Assembly (NCBI GenBank): GCA_014238445.1
Contig: JABABC010000004.1
Span: 1-11,290, forward strand
Direction: 5' to 3'
DNA from: Coxiellaceae bacterium
Lineage (GTDB): Bacteria; Pseudomonadota; Gammaproteobacteria; Coxiellales; Coxiellaceae
Length of the DNA: 11,290 nucleotides
Part shown: positions 7,000 through 11,290 of the stretch, piece by piece
How the letters are laid out: each line of letters opens with the position of its first letter
Numbering within the stretch: the first letter of the stretch is position 1
The notes under the pieces: generated by a model
What the model saw: only the letters and a program-made list of their open reading frames with translations
Told to the model about the DNA's origin: nothing
The model's database searches: none
Position numbers and translations under genes: made by a program

Positions 7000-7010
7000 C
7001 ACAAAATATT
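6992..7010 (+). repeat. Direct repeat, copy 2, on the GT promoter
   Basis: This is the second copy (GATATAATCACAAAATATT) of the repeat at 6696-6713. It includes the TATAAT box of the glycosyltransferase promoter and its predicted start site, so a protein bound here could block initiation. Confidence 0.45.
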
Positions 7011-7047
7011 TTAAAAATTCATATAAAATCATAGGGTTACAAAAACT

Positions 7048-7959
7048 ATGGGCCTCTTCAAAATTCCTGCATCGGATCTCAATAGCAGCAAGGCTCAACG
7101 TCAACGAGTCAAAATTAAACAGTGCTTAGTCTACGCCATACGTAACCGTTTCTCACGTCAACATCGCCCTCTCCCTTCCGATCAGCCCACTGTTATCGTA
7201 TCACTCACATCATTCCCTCAACGCATCCACTGCGTGCATCTCACGATTGAAAGTCTCTTCGAGCAATCATTTCCAGCTGAAAAAGTCATACTGTGGTTGA
7301 GCTCGGATGAATTTCAACAAAAAAAATTACCTAAAACGATCACCAGACTTGAAAAACGTGGTCTAGAAGTTCAATGGGTTAAAAACAACCTCAAACCCTA
7401 TAAAAAACTCTGCTATGCATTAAAAGCATACCCTAACAAACCGATTATCACTGTTGATGATGACACACTATACCCCAACTACCTGATTGAAGGCCTGATG
7501 GATACACACCAACATTTTCCTAATGCAGTGATTTGTTATCGATCCAAAAAAATTACTTACGACAACAGCGGCAAGCTCCTCCCTTACTCACAATGGGAAT
7601 CTGATAGCTGCACGACACCTAATGCATGGACCTTTCCACACGGAGTGGGTGGTGTCTTATACCCAGCACAATGCCTTAGCAAACAAACACTCAACGAGGA
7701 GCTATTCACACAACTATCACCCACTGCAGATGACATCTGGTTTAAAGCCATGGCGTTATTAAATAATACACTGACCATGAGGGTAACTCGTTCTGGTGTT
7801 GAGTTCGCGAAAGTGATTGGATCACAGTCAACATCACTGCATAAAATTAACAATCAAAAAAAACAAAATGACGTTCAACTCAAACAAGTCTTTGAACACT
7901 TTAACATCGACCAACAATCCATCAGTGATCTAATACCACAACAGCGAGCGTCTCAGTAA
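7048..7959 (+). CDS. GT-A fold glycosyltransferase
   Basis: This is a probable family-2-like glycosyltransferase that moves a sugar from a nucleotide donor, most likely to a surface polysaccharide or glycan. The 303-residue protein opens with a basic stretch, then shows VIVSLTSFPQRI (49-60), the N-terminal strand of the nucleotide-binding half. The metal-binding DxD-type motif ITVDDDTLYP is at 134-143, GVGGVLYP at 199-206, and the probable catalytic-base region TADDIWFKA at 226-234. No signal peptide or membrane helix is seen, so it probably acts on the cytoplasmic face. The ATG has only a weak AGGG eleven bases upstream, but no other in-frame Met lies before the catalytic domain. It stands alone, with no other polysaccharide genes beside it, so its acceptor cannot be inferred. 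The family is clear; donor and acceptor are unknown. Confidence 0.85.
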   Translation: MGLFKIPASDLNSSKAQRQRVKIKQCLVYAIRNRFSRQHRPLPSDQPTVIVSLTSFPQRIHCVHLTIESLFEQSFPAEKVILWLSSDEFQQKKLPKTITRLEKRGLEVQWVKNNLKPYKKLCYALKAYPNKPIITVDDDTLYPNYLIEGLMDTHQHFPNAVICYRSKKITYDNSGKLLPYSQWESDSCTTPNAWTFPHGVGGVLYPAQCLSKQTLNEELFTQLSPTADDIWFKAMALLNNTLTMRVTRSGVEFAKVIGSQSTSLHKINNQKKQNDVQLKQVFEHFNIDQQSISDLIPQQRASQ

Positions 7960-8089
7960 CGACACCTTTGCGTTTAATTGTCTATCAGCCTATAAACTCG
8001 CATGAACGGGACATTCACATGACTGTATCCCTGAATCATTATCGGTGCATTATTCGAACTGATGTAAAATCCTATGGGGCCTCGATAAA

Positions 8090-8120
8090 TTGATACGGTC
8101 ATTTTATTTTATTGTATAAT
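8090..8120 (+). promoter_or_regulatory. Putative promoter for TDT transporter
   Basis: TTGATA (8090-8095) and a perfect TATAAT (8115-8120) are separated by 19 bases, longer than optimal, with TG just before the -10. The predicted start is near 8127, about 20 bases before ATG 8148. The rest of 7960-8147 shows no gene and no clear hairpin. Confidence 0.5.
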
Positions 8121-8147
8121 GTAATATAAACAACAGATGGATCTACC

Positions 8148-9101
8148 ATGAAATTTTTGAAAACCTACCCCATCCCTGCAGCTGGGCTAGCCTTAGGAAT
8201 ACTGTCTATTAGCGAGTTTTGGCGCTTCTTCATACCCAACCACAACGCCGCTCATAGCACAATCACCATCATGGGCATTATCAGCTTAGCACTTCTCATG
8301 CCCGCCATGATTAAACTCATTCGCCACCCACAAGAGCTAACAGCAGCATTACATCACCCTACCATCGGCTGCATACTACCCACTATCTCCATGAGCTTAA
8401 TGCTGATCAGTCACGCTTTTAATGGTCTAGGAGTAGTGTTTTCTTCCACACTGTGGTTAGCCGCCATTCTATTGCATGCTATTTTTTTAATCTTATTTAT
8501 TGCCTATCGCACAAAAGACTTCACGATGACGAGCATCCAAGCCAGCTGGTACATTCCTCCTGTTGGCATGGCAGTAGCCTGCCTAACAACACCCACAGAA
8601 GCATTATTAGCTGTTTCACAAGGTGTAGCTATCTTCACGATGATAGCCTATGTGCTTGTTTCACCCTCCATTCTCCGGACCCTCATCAAAAACACATCTA
8701 AAAAAAATTACTCTGATCACAGCTGTGCCATCTTAGCAGCCCCAGCGAGCTTAGTCTTATCTGGTTACCTCAGCACATTTAACCAACCACAATCACTCAT
8801 CATCATATTGCTATATATTACCTGCATCATTAAAACCATAACGGTTTATAAATTTTTGACCCAACTATTACGCCTTCCATTTAAACCATCTTGTTCCTGC
8901 TTAACATTTCCACTAGCCATATCTGCTATTGCCAGTTTAAAGGTCAGTCAATGGATGTTAAACCTTAGTGTTTTCGCACCCTACAGCCATCTAGTTTTCC
9001 TCATTGCAACCATTGAAGGAATCATAGCCTCATGCATTATTTTTTATACTTTTATCGGTTACATGAAGTATTTCATTAGGACTAATTTAGATCAAAATTA
9101 G
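8148..9101 (+). CDS. TDT-family (TehA/SLAC1-like) membrane transporter
   Basis: This integral inner-membrane protein belongs to the tellurite-resistance/dicarboxylate transporter family, whose members pass anions or small organic acids. The 317-residue product is hydrophobic throughout, with about ten predicted helices. The family opening YPIPAAGLALGILS is at 7-20, an HP pair at 70-71 before a helix, and SWYIPPVGMAVA at 133-144, matching the typical SWFVPPVG-like signature. Length is typical of TehA-like proteins. GATGGA lies about eight bases before the ATG. No tehB-like methyltransferase or regulator is adjacent, so a role in tellurite resistance should not be assumed; many members have unknown substrates. 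It ends 89 bases from the convergent purA gene, and no obvious terminator was found in that gap. Confidence 0.85.
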   Translation: MKFLKTYPIPAAGLALGILSISEFWRFFIPNHNAAHSTITIMGIISLALLMPAMIKLIRHPQELTAALHHPTIGCILPTISMSLMLISHAFNGLGVVFSSTLWLAAILLHAIFLILFIAYRTKDFTMTSIQASWYIPPVGMAVACLTTPTEALLAVSQGVAIFTMIAYVLVSPSILRTLIKNTSKKNYSDHSCAILAAPASLVLSGYLSTFNQPQSLIIILLYITCIIKTITVYKFLTQLLRLPFKPSCSCLTFPLAISAIASLKVSQWMLNLSVFAPYSHLVFLIATIEGIIASCIIFYTFIGYMKYFIRTNLDQN

Positions 9102-9190
9102 AAAAACCGTGTTAAAAGAGCGCCTGTACTGCCCTCAATGACACAAAGACTCAACTGCAAAAGGTCAAGCAACCTGATCAAAACAACATA

Positions 9191-10471
9191 CTATGCACGT
9201 AAGATTGTCTGATCCCGCTCAGGTCCCGTTGAAATGGCAACAATTGGCACATCACATAAGTCTTCTATACGCTGCAAATAACGCTTTGCCGCGTCAGGCA
9301 ATAAGTCATAGTGAGTCATTCCGAAGGTGCTGCTCTGCCAACCGGGTAGCGTTTCATAAATCGGAGTGCTAGCCTCTAAGACAGTAGCATCCTGTGGAAA
9401 CTCAGAGAGTATGCGACCCTGGTACTCGTAGCCCGTGCATAAATTAATCTCATCAAAAGTATCAAGCACATCGAGCTTCGTCATCACAAGCCCTGTCATA
9501 CTATTGATGTGTATAGAATGCTTCATCAGTGGTACATCAAACCAACCACAACGACGTGGACGGCCAGTTGTTGCGCCAAACTCATGACCTCGTTCCGCCA
9601 GTTGGTGGCCAGCCTCATCAAATAATTCCGTGGGAAAAGGCCCTGCCCCAACACGCGTCACATACACTTTACTGATACCCCATACTGCATCAAGATAACA
9701 GGGGCCAACACCCGTTCCTGTTGCAACAGCTCCTGCAGTGGTGTTGGAAGACGTCACATAAGGATAAGTGCCGAGATCAATATCGAGCAAGGCTCCTTGA
9801 GCACCTTCGTAAAGTATCAATTCACCCGCCTCACGAGCAGCATGTAACTGATGCGTCACATCCGTCATTAGAGGCTGCAACTGCTCACCAAAAGTTAATA
9901 ATTCCGCTAACACATGCTCACAACTAATAGGGTCAACTCGATAATAATGCTGTAATTGAAAGTTATGGTATTCCGCAAGCGATGCTAAGCGCGCAGCTAG
10001 CTGATCAGGGTTCAGCAGATCCATCACACGCAAACCACGACGAGCCACCTTATCTTCATACGCAGGACCAATGCCACGCCCTGTGGTACCAATGGCCGCT
10101 TTACCTCGCTTTAATTCACGCGCTTGATCTAAGGCTACATGATAAGGTAATAACAAAGGGCAACCTAAACTCACTTTCAAGCGATCACGAACAGCAACCC
10201 CTTGTGCCTCTAATGCTTCAATTTCTTCAAACAATGCCGGTAATGACAGAACGACACCATGACCAATTAAGCATTGAACGTTAGTGCGTAAGATCCCGGA
10301 AGGAATAAGGTGTAACACGGTCGTCTTATCACCTATCTTCAAGGTATGACCGGCATTGTGACCACCTTGGAAGCGAACTACGAGAGAAGCCTCCTCAGTC
10401 AGCCAATCAACAATCTTGCCCTTACCTTCATCACCCCACTGAGAACCCAATATGACTAAATTTTTATGCAC
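9191..10471 (-). CDS. purA: Adenylosuccinate synthetase
   Basis: This cytoplasmic enzyme joins IMP and aspartate using GTP to make adenylosuccinate, the first committed step from IMP to AMP. The 426-residue sequence has every family hallmark. GSQWGDEGKGKIVD near the N-terminus carries the phosphate-binding loop and catalytic Asp, and QGGHNAGH carries the catalytic His. The rest are GTTGRGIGPAYEDKVARRG, the EGAQGALLDIDLGTYPYVTS block, GATTGRPRRCGWFD, and TKLDVLD for guanine recognition. Nothing essential appears missing. The start is GTG 10471, because AAAGG (10481-10485) lies nine bases before it. A TTG at 10480 touches that site and cannot be the main start. Length is close to E. coli PurA (432). 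It lies 12 bases after yjeT in the conserved hflC-yjeT-purA order. Confidence 0.98.
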   Translation of the reverse strand: MHKNLVILGSQWGDEGKGKIVDWLTEEASLVVRFQGGHNAGHTLKIGDKTTVLHLIPSGILRTNVQCLIGHGVVLSLPALFEEIEALEAQGVAVRDRLKVSLGCPLLLPYHVALDQARELKRGKAAIGTTGRGIGPAYEDKVARRGLRVMDLLNPDQLAARLASLAEYHNFQLQHYYRVDPISCEHVLAELLTFGEQLQPLMTDVTHQLHAAREAGELILYEGAQGALLDIDLGTYPYVTSSNTTAGAVATGTGVGPCYLDAVWGISKVYVTRVGAGPFPTELFDEAGHQLAERGHEFGATTGRPRRCGWFDVPLMKHSIHINSMTGLVMTKLDVLDTFDEINLCTGYEYQGRILSEFPQDATVLEASTPIYETLPGWQSSTFGMTHYDLLPDAAKRYLQRIEDLCDVPIVAISTGPERDQTILRA

Positions 10472-10480
10472 GATACACAA

Positions 10481-10485
10481 CCTTT
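10481..10485 (-). promoter_or_regulatory. purA ribosome binding site
   Basis: AAAGG on the minus strand overlaps the yjeT stop codon and sits nine bases before GTG 10471. It fixes the purA start and implies translational coupling with yjeT. Confidence 0.7.
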
Positions 10486-10681
10486 ATAACAAACCTGAAT
10501 GCACTAAACACATGATAACAACACCAGATACTAACGTGATTAATCCCGTCTTACGAATAGATCGCTCATCACGATCTGCCATACGCAGTAATAATTGACG
10601 CCAAAACGCTGGTACAGCAAAAGGTAGTATGCCTTCCAAGACCAATAGCAAAGCAATTGCGGTCAAAAAAATCTCTATCAT
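10484..10681 (-). CDS. yjeT: DUF2065 (YjeT-like) small membrane protein
   Basis: This is a 65-residue inner-membrane protein of unknown function, the same length as E. coli YjeT. It has two hydrophobic helices, at about residues 3-19 (EIFLTAIALLLVLEGILPF) and 44-61 (GLITLVSGVVIMCLVHSG). They flank a polar stretch with FWRQLLLRMADRDE; the LVLEGILP motif is typical of the family. The start is ATG 10681, seven bases after GGAGGG (10689-10694); ATG 10684 is possible. A further upstream in-frame ATG at 10696 overlaps the Shine-Dalgarno itself and is rejected. It sits between hflC and purA as in E. coli. A strong terminator hairpin stands directly before it. Confidence 0.93.
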   Translation of the reverse strand: MIEIFLTAIALLLVLEGILPFAVPAFWRQLLLRMADRDERSIRKTGLITLVSGVVIMCLVHSGLL

Positions 10682-10696
10682 CATCTTACCCTCCAT

Positions 10697-10724
10697 AAAA
10701 AAGTCCGCGTAATCGCGGACTTTT
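10697..10724 (-). terminator. Intrinsic terminator after hflC
   Basis: A perfect 11-base-pair stem (AAAAGTCCGCG / CGCGGACTTTT) with a four-base loop (10710-10713) is followed on the minus strand by a run of six T in total. It lies 18 bases after the hflC stop codon. The T run ends two bases before the yjeT Shine-Dalgarno. The A/T flanks could also allow weak function on the plus strand. Confidence 0.88.
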
Positions 10725-10741
10725 AGATTAAGTATTTTCTT

Positions 10742-11290
10742 TTAGGCCGTTTTCTTCAAGGTCGACTTGAAGTACTTAAAGAAATCAGATTGTGGTGTCA
10801 ATAGCATGATGGAATTATCACCATGAAACACTGACTGATATGCTTGTAAGCTTTGATAAAAGGCATAAAATGCAGAGTCTTTATTGTAAGCGTTTAAATA
10901 AATATTCGCTGCGCGCTGATCACCATCAGCACGCGTTTTCTGCGCCTTGGCTTTAGCTTGAGCGATTGAAATAACCACATGAGCATCGGCACTTGCTCGA
11001 ATTTTCTCAGCTTGCGCCCTACCTTGAGAACGATGCTTGGTAGCAACTTGTTCACGCTCAGTGCTCATTCGATTATAAACAGACTTACGAACTTCACGAG
11101 GCAGCTCAATACCTTGAATACGCACATCAACCACTTTAATACCGAGCGGTTCAGCACTTTCATCCGCTTTCGACATCAAAATTTTCATGAGTGATAAACG
11201 ATCATCAGTCACGACTTCTTGAATAGTACGCTTACCAAAAGCGGCTTTTAGCGCGTTATTGATTTTCTGACTTAATAACGTTGAAGCACG
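10742..11290 (-). CDS. hflC: HflC, FtsH protease modulator (5' end cut off)
   Basis: HflC with HflK forms a large periplasm-facing SPFH/band-7 complex in the inner membrane that surrounds and modulates the FtsH protease. Only the C-terminal 182 residues are inside the window; the reading frame is open to the right edge, so the N-terminal membrane helix and most of the SPFH domain lie outside. Visible landmarks aligning with E. coli HflC are LGIKVVDVRIQGIELPREV, YNRMSTEREQVA with KHRSQG, the Ala/Lys/Arg-rich coiled segment, KDSAFYAFYQSLQAYQ, and the C-terminal LLTPQSDFFKYF. The GTG at 11212 is an internal Val codon and not a start, because the frame continues upstream with matching sequence (ALKAAFGKRTIQEVVTDDR). 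It is followed by an intrinsic terminator, yjeT and purA. Confidence 0.96.
   Translation of the reverse strand, partial: RASTLLSQKINNALKAAFGKRTIQEVVTDDRLSLMKILMSKADESAEPLGIKVVDVRIQGIELPREVRKSVYNRMSTEREQVATKHRSQGRAQAEKIRASADAHVVISIAQAKAKAQKTRADGDQRAANIYLNAYNKDSAFYAFYQSLQAYQSVFHGDNSIMLLTPQSDFFKYFKSTLKKTA

Larger units (their letters stand above)
6706..7047. other. 342-base AT-rich divergent intergenic region
   Basis: This gap separates the minus-strand acyltransferase gene from the plus-strand glycosyltransferase gene. It holds the acyltransferase Shine-Dalgarno, the extended -10 of the glycosyltransferase, one complete copy of a near-identical direct repeat and a run of nine T (6769-6777) without a GC-rich stem. 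No convincing promoter for the acyltransferase gene was found by eye. A 45-codon minus-strand reading frame at 6895-7032 is judged unlikely to be a gene. Confidence 0.6.

Noticed and set aside
6895..7032. Minus-strand 45-codon reading frame with a hydrophobic, membrane-like product
   Set aside because: No Shine-Dalgarno precedes ATG 7032, the frame overlaps the glycosyltransferase promoter, and hydrophobic codons are expected by chance in such AT-rich DNA.
8148..9101. Naming the transporter tehA and claiming tellurite resistance
   Set aside because: The TDT family is broad and the substrate cannot be read from sequence; no tehB is adjacent.
9721..10284. Plus-strand open frames inside purA
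   Set aside because: They are antisense to an essential, well-conserved gene and have no family-like features.
10472..10480. TTG 10480 as the purA start
   Set aside because: It directly touches the AAAGG ribosome binding site, leaving no spacing; GTG 10471 has nine bases and yields the expected N-terminus.

Overview
The window looks like the chromosome of a gammaproteobacterium. The main evidence is the order hflC - yjeT (DUF2065) - purA on the minus strand at the right end, which matches Escherichia coli and many relatives. Base composition is moderately AT-rich. A 664-residue orphan protein faintly recalls large uncharacterised proteins of Legionella/Coxiella-type bacteria; that is memory-based and should not be used to place the organism. 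No rRNA, tRNA, CRISPR array, insertion sequence or phage gene was seen.

Left block (129-3354). Two minus-strand genes encode a TonB-dependent outer-membrane receptor and, three bases after its stop codon, a TonB energy transducer. Divergent from them, across a 74-base gap, are two plus-strand genes. The first encodes a 51-residue peptide with the C-terminal motif GSCSGNCQSGSCMG and no signal sequence. The second, two bases further on, encodes a 151-residue stand-alone GRDP-like domain with a dense His/Cys signature (WHxHI...Y..DC...G.YIHH). The gap holds what looks like two nested, oppositely directed sigma70-type promoters around the palindrome TTGCGCAA, so both arms are probably co-regulated. 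My reading is a small peptide system: a cysteine-rich peptide that may be modified or bound by the GRDP-like protein, plus a dedicated TonB-driven receptor. This resembles methanobactin loci in layout only, since no MbnB/MbnC gene is present. It is the part most likely to be undescribed. Bases 1-128 contain no gene or signal that I can support.

Middle block (3397-6705). Two minus-strand genes, probably one operon, encode a membrane-anchored acyltransferase-like protein of the HxxxDG (CAT / condensation / wax-ester-synthase) superfamily, then the 664-residue orphan. Whether they belong with the peptide system is unknown. A 342-base AT-rich gap (6706-7047) follows. It carries the acyltransferase ribosome binding site, an extended -10 promoter for the next gene and an 18/19-base near-identical direct repeat.

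Right block (7048-11290). A lone GT-A glycosyltransferase and a TDT-family (TehA-like) membrane transporter, each with a recognisable -10 element, run rightward. They converge on the minus-strand housekeeping operon hflC - yjeT - purA. A strong intrinsic terminator lies between hflC and yjeT and ends two bases before the yjeT Shine-Dalgarno, so yjeT-purA expression must depend on read-through or on a promoter upstream of the hairpin.
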